Positions 1-5,928 of a DNA stretch of 10,421 bases are shown piece after piece. The notes beneath the pieces were generated by a model that was given only the letters and a program-made list of their open reading frames with translations, was not told the origin of the DNA and did not search any database. Within the stretch, counting starts at the first letter, position 1; each line of letters opens with the position of its first letter. The translations under genes were made by a program, and so were the position numbers. The DNA is from Holosporales bacterium (GTDB taxonomy: Bacteria; Pseudomonadota; Alphaproteobacteria; RUG11792), in assembly GCA_031260085.1 (NCBI GenBank), contig JAIRKP010000080.1:1-10421 (forward strand), in the 5' to 3' direction.

Positions 1-32
1 TTGTTGATTGTCCGCACTGCTGCAATCCTGAC

Positions 33-329
33 CTATGCCTCAGTGGCACTAATTGCCTCGATTACCCTGTCAAAATTGCCGACAACTGTTATATCAAATG
101 AAACATTTGCGGCCTTTAACATAGCTCGGATCTCATTCAGCAAAATTTCGTGGATCTTCTTCTCGTTGTCAAGTGATGCCAGCTGAAATTCGATACGATC
201 CGGAATGTTTAGCAAGTTGTCTCGCACGACTCTGGCATTGTTGTACCCAGCAATTTTGACTTCCTCAACAGAAACCAACTCACCCAATTCAGCCTTGGCT
301 TTTGCCTCCAAAATCTTACCCTTCTCCAT
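33..329 (-). pseudogene. Nu1-like phage terminase small subunit, N-terminally truncated fragment
   Basis: The 98-residue reading frame resembles the C-terminal half of Nu1-like (lambda-type) phage terminase small subunits, which bind phage DNA at the packaging site and recruit the large subunit. What I see is a charged helix (EKGKILEAKAKAELGELV), then VRDNLLNIPDR, then a helix ending in EIRAML. This matches the family pattern of a GELV-type element, an R-LL-LP-R segment and a terminal EIR-L helix, recalled from memory rather than searched. Family members usually run to about 150-200 residues and begin with a helix-turn-helix, which is absent here. An in-frame stop lies five codons upstream (complement of 342-344), so the ATG at 329 is probably accidental. 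The fragment points away from the portal remnant beginning about ten bases further on, which is not the native phage order. No terminase large subunit is present. Assignment moderately sure. Confidence 0.5.
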
Positions 330-339
330 CTCGTTATCG

Positions 340-1018
340 GATCAGCGTCCTCGGCAATGTCTGGAATAGATCCTTCATGATTATTTTCATGAGAAATAGG
401 TCTCGGAATGTTGTTCGCAAAAATCCGTTTGCATCAAATATCCTGACTACAATCGTTGCGGACTACATCGGAACTGGAATCAAACCATAACCCAAAATTA
501 CCGACTCCGCTCTGCAAAAGAAGCTACAAAATCTTTGATTGAGGTGGACATATTAAGCTGATTGTGCTAGTGTTGCTGACTTTTATGACAATCTACGATA
601 CTTCAAACAGCTGCTGAAGCCGGCTAATGCTTCATCAAATTCTGCATTAGCAAACGGAAACATTATCAAATCAGGTATTGAATTCAATAAAGCTGGCAAA
701 AGAGTTGCGTATTTTTTGTTTAGGGAACATCCAGGATATGGTAATTCCGGAGATTCAATACGCGTTCAGCATCTGAAATCTTGCACATATACAAGGTATT
801 ACGACCTGGGCAAATTCGTGGGGAGCATTGATTCGCCAGGGTTTTGCCGAAATTGTATGAATTGGATCAATATGATGATGCAGAGCTCGTACGCAAGAAA
901 ACCGCTGCTATGTTTGCTGGGTTTGTGCTGCCTGCTGATCCAGAGACAACGTCTTGATTGAGCAAGGTGAGAATGATAATTTTGCTGATCTTGAACCTGG
1001 TACAATGTATTTCGCTAA
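340..1018 (+). pseudogene. Lambda-family phage portal protein, multiply disrupted
   Basis: A decayed gene for the lambda-type portal protein (the ring at the capsid vertex through which DNA is packaged). Portal-like sequence passes through three frames. Frame 2 (about 391-766) gives RNVVRKNPFASNIL, VADYIGTGIKP and IIKSGIEFNKAGKRVAYFL. Frame 1 (767-954) gives EILHIYKVLRPGQIRG and YDDAELVRKKTAAMFAGFV. Frame 3 (954-1018) gives FADLEPGTM. Stops interrupt it at 488-490, 536-538, 554-556 and 829-831; the last sits where the family usually has the Trp of a PW pair. Frame shifts fall near 766 and 943-957, and a possible N-terminal piece in frame 3 (SASSAMSGIDPS, from 342) is separated from the rest by a small deletion. 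Intact portals are about 500 residues, so the start, a central block and the C-terminal third are missing. The identity is secure from several independent motifs in the family order; the gene is certainly non-functional. Confidence 0.85.
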
Positions 1019-1067
1019 GATTCTTTTAAGAGAGAAAATCTCCTTGAACATCTATAAGGCCTTAAGG

Positions 1068-2084
1068 TTATAAAGGCCATTTTGGTCTAGTCTTGGCGTT
1101 TAGACTCGAATAGCAGTATCCACTGCGGATTCGCTCGATAGCTGCCCAACCTATCATAGCCGCATTGTCAGAACACAATTCTATTGGTGGGACATAATAA
1201 TTTAAATTTTGCTCTAAACAAAATTCTTGAATCTTCTGCCTAATTTCTATATTGGCTGCGACTCCTCCGGAAATTACTATGTTTTTTATATCAGAGCTTG
1301 TCATTTTGTGTGCCTTCTTTAATTGTTTTAAAATAAAAGACGAGACGATATTTTGAAATGATGCAGCTATATCGAATTTATCTTGCTCAGTCAATTCGGA
1401 TATTTTCTGTATATGTAATCTGGTTGCAGTTTTTATTCCCGAAAAAGAAGCATCACAGCCAGCTCGCTTGGCAAGAGGTATTGTATAATAAAATCTATTT
1501 TTGTCTCCTTTTTTGGCAGCCTCTTGGATAGAAGGTCCTCCCGGATATGGGAATCCTAGCATTTTGGCCACTTTATCAAATGCTTCGCCTGCAGCGTCAT
1601 CTAGAGTTTCGCCCAAGATTTTATAGTTTCCAATTCCCAGAACCTCTATGAATGAAAAATGTCCTCCTGAGGCCAATAATGTCAAATAAGGCATCTCCAC
1701 ATCATAACAAAGTCTTGTCGTTAGCAAGTGGCCTTCTAGGTGATTTATTGCCATAAATGGTTTTTTTGCAAAAAGAGCTATAGACTTTGCCGTAACCATA
1801 CCAACCAATAAACCTCCAATCAACCCAGGGCCCGCTGTTGCTGTTATAATTTCAATTTCATTCAGTGAAACATTAGCATATTTTAAAGATTGATTAATAA
1901 CTGCATCAATGCAATCGAGATGATTTCTTGCTGCATATTCTGGGATTACTCCGCCATATTTGGAATGTATATGAATTTGAGAATTTATAATGTTGGACAA
2001 TATTCTTTTATTGCAATCTATATTATCACAAACAACGGAACTTGATGTTTCATCGCAACTAGATTCTATTGCCAAGACTATCAT
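1068..2084 (-). CDS. tsaD: tRNA N6-adenosine threonylcarbamoyltransferase TsaD
   Basis: TsaD (Gcp/YgjD/Kae1 family) transfers the threonylcarbamoyl group onto A37 of ANN-decoding tRNAs, forming t6A together with TsaB and TsaE in the cytoplasm. The 338 residues match the usual bacterial length. Visible family marks are the N-terminal ATPase-like IESSCDET (6-13), the metal-binding HLEGH (His115 and His119), SGGH (139-142), GEAFDKVAKMLG (166-177), DASFSGIKTA (211-220), the nucleotide-binding SGGVAAN (272-278), and CSDNAAMIGWA near the end with Asp306 as the expected metal ligand. The C-terminus RPKWPL is typical. The ATG overlaps the holC stop by one base (TAATG), so translation is probably coupled to holC. 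It is the last gene of a nusB-holC-tsaD operon. No residue looks missing. A short GGCCTT/AAGGCC inverted repeat at 1058-1078 overlaps the stop but has no T-tract, so I do not call it a terminator. Confidence 0.97.
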   Translation of the reverse strand: MIVLAIESSCDETSSSVVCDNIDCNKRILSNIINSQIHIHSKYGGVIPEYAARNHLDCIDAVINQSLKYANVSLNEIEIITATAGPGLIGGLLVGMVTAKSIALFAKKPFMAINHLEGHLLTTRLCYDVEMPYLTLLASGGHFSFIEVLGIGNYKILGETLDDAAGEAFDKVAKMLGFPYPGGPSIQEAAKKGDKNRFYYTIPLAKRAGCDASFSGIKTATRLHIQKISELTEQDKFDIAASFQNIVSSFILKQLKKAHKMTSSDIKNIVISGGVAANIEIRQKIQEFCLEQNLNYYVPPIELCSDNAAMIGWAAIERIRSGYCYSSLNAKTRPKWPL

Positions 2085-2542
2085 TATAATTTCTCAGCCT
2101 TCCAAGAAACATCTTCTTGGATCCATAAAGCTTGCTCAGAAAATCCTGCAACTCCATATAGCTCTGCCCTTTTTCTCGCTGATTCGATTTTTGTTTTATC
2201 AAAAACATCTATAATTTTATCGAAATATTTTAATTTTTCATTCTCCAGATCATAACCATTATGAATCAATGTTTGGGGGTTATTAATAAATTCTATATTG
2301 CTGGATATCCAAATTTGGCAATATTCTGCTTTTTCAGAGGGTAGTGAAAATTTGCTGCCATGCGCAATAAAACTCAGCCGCGAATAGTTCCAAAGTCTCG
2401 AATCGAAAAATTGAACTTCTTCATCATTATCGCATAAAAATAAAACACGCTCTCCAGCTTCATACATTTTCTCAATTAATTTCAAAGATAAAACCGCAAA
2501 TTCGGAGAACGCGGCGTAAAATTTTACACATTTACTAGACAT
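2084..2542 (-). CDS. holC: DNA polymerase III chi subunit HolC
   Basis: A 152-residue protein with the HolC pattern: FYAAF near the N-terminus, a helix followed by AGERVLFLCDNDEEV (about 28-42), then LWNYSRLSFIAHG (about 50-62), which corresponds to the family LW-(x)n-FLPHG segment, then a beta strand around CQIWISS, FDKIIDVFD, and a C-terminal WIQEDVSWKAEK like the family yWq..GWekk. Chi links the clamp-loader psi subunit to SSB, binding the acidic C-terminal tip of SSB; an ssb gene lies in this same window. The ATG at 2542 lies inside the end of nusB (19-base overlap) and the stop overlaps the tsaD start, so expression is probably coupled on both sides. Only a weak purine stretch (GAAAGAA) precedes the start. 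The protein is divergent, but the order of motifs and the length support the call. Confidence 0.85.
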   Translation of the reverse strand: MSSKCVKFYAAFSEFAVLSLKLIEKMYEAGERVLFLCDNDEEVQFFDSRLWNYSRLSFIAHGSKFSLPSEKAEYCQIWISSNIEFINNPQTLIHNGYDLENEKLKYFDKIIDVFDKTKIESARKRAELYGVAGFSEQALWIQEDVSWKAEKL

Positions 2543-2976
2543 TTTCTTTCAATCTGCTTTGAAATTTTATCTAACATTGCATTCACAAATTTAACAGAAG
2601 CTCTATCAGAAAACAACTTCGTTATTTCAACATATTCGGTAATTATTACTGGAATATCAGTTTTTTCAAATATCATTTCTATAATGGCTACTTTTAATAT
2701 ACTTTTATTTATTATAGAAATACTATAGAAAGTTTTTTCATTTAAAAGGTTTTTCGATATAATATCCTCGAAATCAACACTAGTATCCGTGAAATGATTA
2801 ACTAATCTTTTAAAAAATCTAAGGTTAATGTCTTTATGTTCTTCGGCTTCTAACATATAGTGGTTTATAAAGTTATGTAGAATTTTACCAATCTCTATAT
2901 TGATAATGTCTTTTTGATACATAATTTGAACTGCAGCTATTCTTGAAGTATGCTTTGATACTTTTTCAATAGGCAT
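2524..2976 (-). CDS. nusB: Transcription antitermination factor NusB
   Basis: The 150 residues match the all-helical NusB family, which forms a heterodimer with NusE (ribosomal protein S10) on boxA RNA and prevents early termination in rRNA operons. Seen in sequence: the N-terminal SRIAAVQIMYQKD (about 11-23), corresponding to the family R-AVQALYQ element, a central helical part, and the conserved C-terminal block with DIPVIITEYVEITKLF followed by VKFVNAMLDKI, matching the family dIP-INEyVEiak-f and -fVNgvLdki. The ATG at 2976 is chosen because an in-frame stop lies 13 codons upstream with no better start between. No clear Shine-Dalgarno is visible, and a TATAAT at 2999-3004 would give a leader of only about 15 bases. 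It is the first gene of the nusB-holC-tsaD operon; its end overlaps holC by 19 bases. Confidence 0.93.
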   Translation of the reverse strand: MPIEKVSKHTSRIAAVQIMYQKDIINIEIGKILHNFINHYMLEAEEHKDINLRFFKRLVNHFTDTSVDFEDIISKNLLNEKTFYSISIINKSILKVAIIEMIFEKTDIPVIITEYVEITKLFSDRASVKFVNAMLDKISKQIERKCLVNV

Positions 2977-2998
2977 GAGTGCAATCCAAGGAAGTATA

Positions 2999-3004
2999 AT
3001 TATA
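2999..3004 (-). promoter_or_regulatory. Putative -10 box for the nusB-holC-tsaD operon
   Basis: On the minus strand a consensus TATAAT lies 22 bases upstream of the nusB ATG, within very AT-rich DNA. No good -35 box is found 16-18 bases further upstream (only A-rich sequence), and AT-rich DNA produces such hexamers by chance, so this is a weak call based on position alone. Confidence 0.25.
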
Positions 3005-3051
3005 AGACTAATATACTACAATTTTTAACGTAGCAGCAACAAATCAAGTCG

Positions 3052-3845
3052 ATGAAATGTATTGACGTTGAATATGAATATAAAGTAATAAGATATATAA
3101 ATTTACCAAACATTAGCAGCAGCGTTGATTGTAGTGTCTCTCTTTCCATCCAAGCAGGATCCGGACAGGCCCCATTAATCGTTCAGCAAGCAGCCGAAGT
3201 TATCGGGCGTGTCATAGAAACAATGCACACTCAATATGCAAAGATGTCTATACTGCAGATCTATTGCAAGATCTAGCAGAAGCCTTACCTAACGTGCCTT
3301 GCTTCCAGGACATCAACGAAATTACAACAGCAATCCCAGCTATCCTCAGGAATACGTCCAGCATGGAGGAAATGGCCAGAAATCCAAAATGAAGTAAGCC
3401 ATCAATGCATACTTCGAGGCAAATTCCCAACGAATCCGACCAAGGTTCAATAGATATGATCAGTCATTGAGCAACACATTCACTGAACTAGAGCAAGGAA
3501 TACAAGAGGTTCGTAAGTGCTCCCACCTCAAGCAGAACTCTAGACATACATGCCATATATAACAATAGCCGACATAATATACCGTAACCCAAAGGTTCCA
3601 GCCCCAGCCCAAGTTGTTCCAGGTTATCCCGAGAGGATATAATACACACCCTCATGAACGAATTCTCCAAAGGCAGGCAGCTGCTGGAAGCGATTGAATC
3701 TGGGAGGCCGTTACAACAAGTCCTTCCAGACGGGCAATATTATCCCTCCATCCCGACCCGAGCGGAAATCGACCAAAGACGGGACAATATAGGTGTCGGC
3801 GTTTTTTATATCCCCTCACTGTGGTGGTCACAGAAAAGCCGATAA
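3052..3845 (+). pseudogene. Unrecognised decayed coding region, G+C-richer than the intact genes
   Basis: I do not recognise this. It reads as a chain of protein-like segments in alternating plus-strand frames, as in a frameshifted gene. Frame 1 (about 3112-3224) ends IQAGSGQAP...QQAAEVIGRVIETMHTQ. Frame 3 (3225-3389) gives VYTADLLQDLAEALPNVPCF and ITTAIPAILRNTSSMEEMA before TGA at 3390. Frame 2 (3407-3559) gives AYFEANSQRIRPRFNRYDQS and FTELEQGIQEVR before TAA at 3560. Frame 3 from 3516 gives, after a TAA at 3585, FSKGRQLLEAIESGRPLQQV and YPSIPTRAEIDQRRDNIG. The segments are rich in charged, Gln and Ala residues and hydrophilic, which would suit a structural or coiled-coil protein, perhaps phage-derived like the remnant at the left edge, but that is inference. 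G+C is 64 of 120 bases at 3661-3780, far above the neighbouring genes. The boundaries are approximate. Confidence 0.4.
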
Positions 3846-3872
3846 TTGGATATCTGAACATAAACTTAATAA
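3824..3872 (+). repeat. Dispersed repeat A, left copy (internally deleted)
   Basis: Two blocks, GTGGTCACAGAAAAG (3824-3838) and a 27-base block beginning TTGGATATCTGAACATAA (3846-3872), recur in the same order at 7812-7826 (identical) and 7850-7876 (25 of 27 identical). Here the blocks are 7 bases apart, while the right copy has 23 bases between them forming the other half of a perfect hairpin. This copy therefore looks like a deletion derivative. Confidence 0.75.
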
Positions 3873-3987
3873 TTCCTCACTTCCCCATGACTGGGTTGGT
3901 GGCCTCCTGAGAGGACAATTTTGCCTGCTCACTAACTTTAACTTTCGGAGATTATATTTTTATTGGTGTTAGTAATAAAGTTTCAAT

Positions 3988-4003
3988 TGTTCCACGTGGA
4001 ACA
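3988..4003. other. parS: parS-like centromere palindrome, site 1
   Basis: TGTTCCACGTGGAACA is a perfect 16-bp palindrome fitting the general bacterial parS consensus TGTTNCACGTGNAACA, the nucleation site for ParB in chromosome segregation. It is embedded in a longer inverted repeat (about 3972-4007) that recurs in opposite orientation around 4133-4168 with a core of 27 identical bases. The surrounding stretch between 3873 and 4254 holds no gene that I can recognise. Confidence 0.75.
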
Positions 4004-4008
4004 TTTTT

Positions 4009-4040
4009 ATATTGAATCTGGTTCAAAGTCAATTCAATAT
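4009..4040. repeat. 9-bp inverted repeat between the parS-like sites
   Basis: ATATTGAAT (4009-4017) and ATTCAATAT (4032-4040) form perfect 9-bp arms around a 14-base spacer, directly next to parS-like site 1. This could be a binding site for a dimeric protein or a small cruciform. Nothing else was recognised in the 133 bases between the two parS-like palindromes, and no DnaA box was found there. Confidence 0.4.
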
Positions 4041-4136
4041 ACGATATACTTAAGACTTGCTTTCCGGTCTCCGTGGGGATCCTAACAAATAAACTTTTCG
4101 AACCTAGTATATCAGATTATGTTCAAAACACTAAAA

Positions 4137-4152
4137 TGTTCCACGTGGAACA
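4137..4152. other. parS: parS-like centromere palindrome, site 2
   Basis: A second exact TGTTCCACGTGGAACA, its centre 149 bases from that of site 1. Its flanks are the reverse complement of those of site 1: AAAA before and CAATTGAAA after, against TTTCAATTG before and TTTT after. Duplicated, inverted flanks mean the pair is one arranged unit and not two chance hits. A ParB-binding role is inferred from the consensus; no parA or parB gene lies in the window. Confidence 0.75.
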
Positions 4153-4254
4153 ATTGAAATATTATTACCTCATTCGAGCATAAAAAGTCTCTGAATGTTG
4201 CAGATAACTAGAGTTTTTTAGTATAACTACAGTTTCGTGTAAGAAGACGTATAT

Positions 4255-4294
4255 AGTCTGTCAAGGAGGAGAACGAAGTGATCCTTGACAGACT
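4255..4294. repeat. Perfect 13-bp-stem hairpin upstream of ssb
   Basis: AGTCTGTCAAGGA (4255-4267) and TCCTTGACAGACT (4282-4294) are exact reverse complements around a 14-base loop. The right arm contains a consensus -35 hexamer TTGACA (4285-4290), but the TATAAT in the palindrome that follows lies 20 bases downstream, too far for an optimal promoter. No T-tract follows, so a terminator is unlikely. Confidence 0.6.
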
Positions 4295-4297
4295 GAT

Positions 4298-4335
4298 GGC
4301 GCGAGTATGGTATAATTTTATACCATACTCGCGCC
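4298..4335. repeat. Palindromic repeat B, left copy (perfect 38-bp palindrome)
   Basis: GGCGCGAGTATGGTATAA, a two-base centre, then the exact reverse complement: 18-bp arms. A second, slightly diverged copy lies at 7913-7957, upstream of the addA-like gene as this one is upstream of ssb. Each arm carries TGGTATAA, an extended -10-like sequence, so the element could start transcription. Several copies, perfect symmetry and no coding content suggest a REP- or MITE-like element. Confidence 0.8.
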
Positions 4336-4356
4336 TGGGGAGATTATGCGAAAAAG

Positions 4357-4386
4357 TTACTCTGTAATGCTTAAATGTTTTATAAT
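4357..4386 (+). promoter_or_regulatory. Putative ssb promoter
   Basis: TTACTC (4357-4362) as a weak -35, an 18-base spacer, and a perfect TATAAT (4381-4386), 32 bases upstream of the ssb ATG. Start of transcription would fall near 4393. The -10 is consensus; the -35 matches only in part. The TATAAT in palindrome B at 4311-4316 is an alternative or additional start. Confidence 0.4.
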
Positions 4387-4418
4387 GATTACAAAACAGA
4401 TTTTTATAGGAAAATGTA

Positions 4419-4853
4419 ATGGCAGGGTTTTTAAATAAAGTAATGTTGATTGGAAACTTGGGCAAAGATCCAGAAATCAAGTTTATGCCGGACGGCTCTA
4501 AAATAGCGAATTTTACGATGGCAACAAGCGAATATTGGAAAGACAAATTAAGTGGCGAAAGAAAGGAAAAAACGGAATGGCATAGAGTTGCTGTTTATAA
4601 TGATCGACTAGTCGATTTCGTTGAAAAATATGTTCGCAAAGGAACAAGACTTTACATAGAAGGACAACTTCAAACAAGAAGATGGACTGACCAGGCTGGA
4701 GTTGAGAAATATACAACCGAGGTTTTTCTGTCCAAGTTCAAAGGCGAAATTGCTATCATGGATTCAAAAAGAACAGATTTTGACCAAGCCAGCGTAGATG
4801 AGCATTCAAAAGAAGCTACGGATGTTGAATTAAACGACGATATCCCATTCTAA
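4419..4853 (+). CDS. ssb: Single-stranded DNA-binding protein SSB
   Basis: SSB coats single-stranded DNA during replication, repair and recombination and recruits partners through its C-terminal tip. The 144 residues start with the OB fold typical of bacterial SSB: NKVMLIGNLGKDPEIKFMPD (6-25), then FTMATSEYWKD, a WHRVAVYNDRL strand (about 54-64), KGTRLYIEGQLQTRRW (about 74-89) and YTTEVFL. A short, acidic, disordered tail ends in DDIPF, the canonical protein-interaction tip, which in turn binds DNA polymerase III chi (HolC is encoded in the nusB operon nearby). TAGGA at 4407-4411 stands 7 bases from the ATG; an ATG five bases earlier runs at once into TAA and is not the start. The gene is first in a plus-strand pair with dapB. 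The linker is shorter than in E. coli SSB, giving a compact protein, with no sign of damage. Confidence 0.97.
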   Translation: MAGFLNKVMLIGNLGKDPEIKFMPDGSKIANFTMATSEYWKDKLSGERKEKTEWHRVAVYNDRLVDFVEKYVRKGTRLYIEGQLQTRRWTDQAGVEKYTTEVFLSKFKGEIAIMDSKRTDFDQASVDEHSKEATDVELNDDIPF

Positions 4854-4858
4854 TAATC

Positions 4859-5641
4859 ATGAAAATATCGATATTGGGCGCGACAGGAGCTATGGGGGGC
4901 TTCGTAATAAAAGCAGCGTTACAAGAAGGATATCTGGTTATAAATAAAATATCTAGCAAAGATAATATAGAAAAATTATTCATTAATACAGATGTCATAA
5001 TAGATTTTTCTTGTCCCTTAGCGACCGAATGCATGCTAAGATATATTATTAAAAAAAGAATAGATATTCCAATAGTAATAGGAACGACAGGGCTTTCCAA
5101 CATGCATCGGGAATTAATTTTGCAATGTTCTGCAAGTATTCCTATTTTTTATTCAACAAATATGAGTTTTTTGATTTCGATATTAAATGTAATGATCTAT
5201 GGAATTTCAAAATTACTCGGAGAAGAATTTGATGTTGAAATATTAGATCGTCATCATAAACTAAAAAAAGACGCACCTTCCGGAACTGCGCTCATGTTTG
5301 GTAAAACGATAGCAAAAGCTAGAGGCAGAGAATTTCCAGATGTAGCAAACTTCGTTAGATATGGGATTATTGAACAACGGAAAAAAGGAGAAATAGGGTT
5401 TTCAGTCCAAAGATGCAGCAATGTAATTGGAACTCATGAAATAAGCTTTATGGGAGAATATGAAAATATAATAATCAAGCATGTAGCCCACTCTAAAGAA
5501 ATTTTTGCCAAGGGAGCCATAAAAGCAGCCAAATGGATACTTAAACAAAAGGCCGGATTCTATACAATGAACGATTTTACAAAAGAATTCATGAACCCTG
5601 TCTTTAAAGAAATTTACCGCGAGATTTTTATAAAAAGATAA
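4859..5641 (+). CDS. dapB: 4-hydroxy-tetrahydrodipicolinate reductase DapB
   Basis: DapB reduces 4-hydroxy-tetrahydrodipicolinate to tetrahydrodipicolinate with NAD(P)H, on the way to diaminopimelate (peptidoglycan cross-linking) and lysine. Seen: the N-terminal Rossmann GATGAMG (7-13), DFSCP (49-53), GTTGLS (75-80), STNMS (99-103, usually APNMS), and the catalytic block HHKLKKDAPSGTA (132-144), in which His132 and Lys136 correspond to the family acid/base His and Lys. RCSNVIGTHEI and the C-terminal FAKGAIKAAKWI also match. The 260 residues compare with about 270 in E. coli. The last 20 or so residues (after GFYTMNDF) extend beyond the usual end. Only 5 bases separate it from ssb and no Shine-Dalgarno is visible, so it probably depends on coupling to ssb. 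A kept dapB suggests the cell still makes peptidoglycan precursors, though the rest of the pathway is not here. Confidence 0.95.
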   Translation: MKISILGATGAMGGFVIKAALQEGYLVINKISSKDNIEKLFINTDVIIDFSCPLATECMLRYIIKKRIDIPIVIGTTGLSNMHRELILQCSASIPIFYSTNMSFLISILNVMIYGISKLLGEEFDVEILDRHHKLKKDAPSGTALMFGKTIAKARGREFPDVANFVRYGIIEQRKKGEIGFSVQRCSNVIGTHEISFMGEYENIIIKHVAHSKEIFAKGAIKAAKWILKQKAGFYTMNDFTKEFMNPVFKEIYREIFIKR

Positions 5642-5655
5642 ACCCTATTATCTCC

Positions 5656-5700
5656 AAAAAGCATTTACACTTCGAAATGAGTTGAGTACATTGCTTTTTT
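5656..5700 (+). terminator. Weak candidate terminator after ssb-dapB
   Basis: AAAAAGCA (5656-5663) can pair with TGCTTTTT (5692-5699), the right arm running into a T-tract, 15 bases after the dapB stop. The loop is long (28 bases) and the stem A/T-rich, so the hairpin is weak; position and T-tract are the main support. The remaining gap up to 5849 shows nothing that I can name. Confidence 0.3.
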
Positions 5701-5849
5701 CGAAAAATAGCTATGATTTTGGGTAGACAAAAAATCTTTTTAATTAACTATATATGTGCTGTAAGCGAAGTGCCTGTATATCATGGTGTGATTATATAAT
5801 ATTTTACCATAATGGCGTCCGTATTGCTGTACTGAAGATGTGTTCTTTC

Positions 5850-5879
5850 TTGATAAATTATTACAAAATTCTTTATTTT
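5850..5879 (+). promoter_or_regulatory. Putative promoter of the TolC-family gene
   Basis: TTGATA (5850-5855), an 18-base spacer and TATTTT (5874-5879) lie 49 bases upstream of the ATG. An AGGAG Shine-Dalgarno follows at 5913-5917, 11 bases before the start, one of the clearest ribosome sites in the window. The promoter hexamers are each one or two bases from consensus in AT-rich DNA, so confidence is modest. Confidence 0.35.
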
Positions 5880-5928
5880 AGTGATATTCTTTGAATATGT
5901 AACAAATTACATAGGAGTTTTAGATTAG

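Noticed and set aside
488-831. In-frame TGA at likely Trp positions (536, 829), hinting at TGA read as tryptophan
   Set aside because: The same gene also has TAA stops (488, 554) and frameshifts, and the intact genes use TGG for Trp. Absence of TGA stops in the seven intact genes is expected in AT-rich DNA, so decay explains the pattern.
799-1005. 68-codon open frame on the minus strand
   Set aside because: It is antisense to the best-preserved portal segment, which explains the lack of stops.
1058-1078. GGCCTT/AAGGCC inverted repeat at the end of tsaD, as a terminator
   Set aside because: Only 6 pairs, it overlaps the stop codon, and no T-tract follows on the minus strand.
3652-3861. 69-codon open frame on the minus strand
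   Set aside because: Antisense to a plus-strand segment with better protein-like composition; G+C-rich DNA gives long chance frames.
4208-4546. 112-codon minus-strand open frame
   Set aside because: It overlaps the start of ssb, the 38-bp palindrome and the 13-bp hairpin, and has no recognisable motif.
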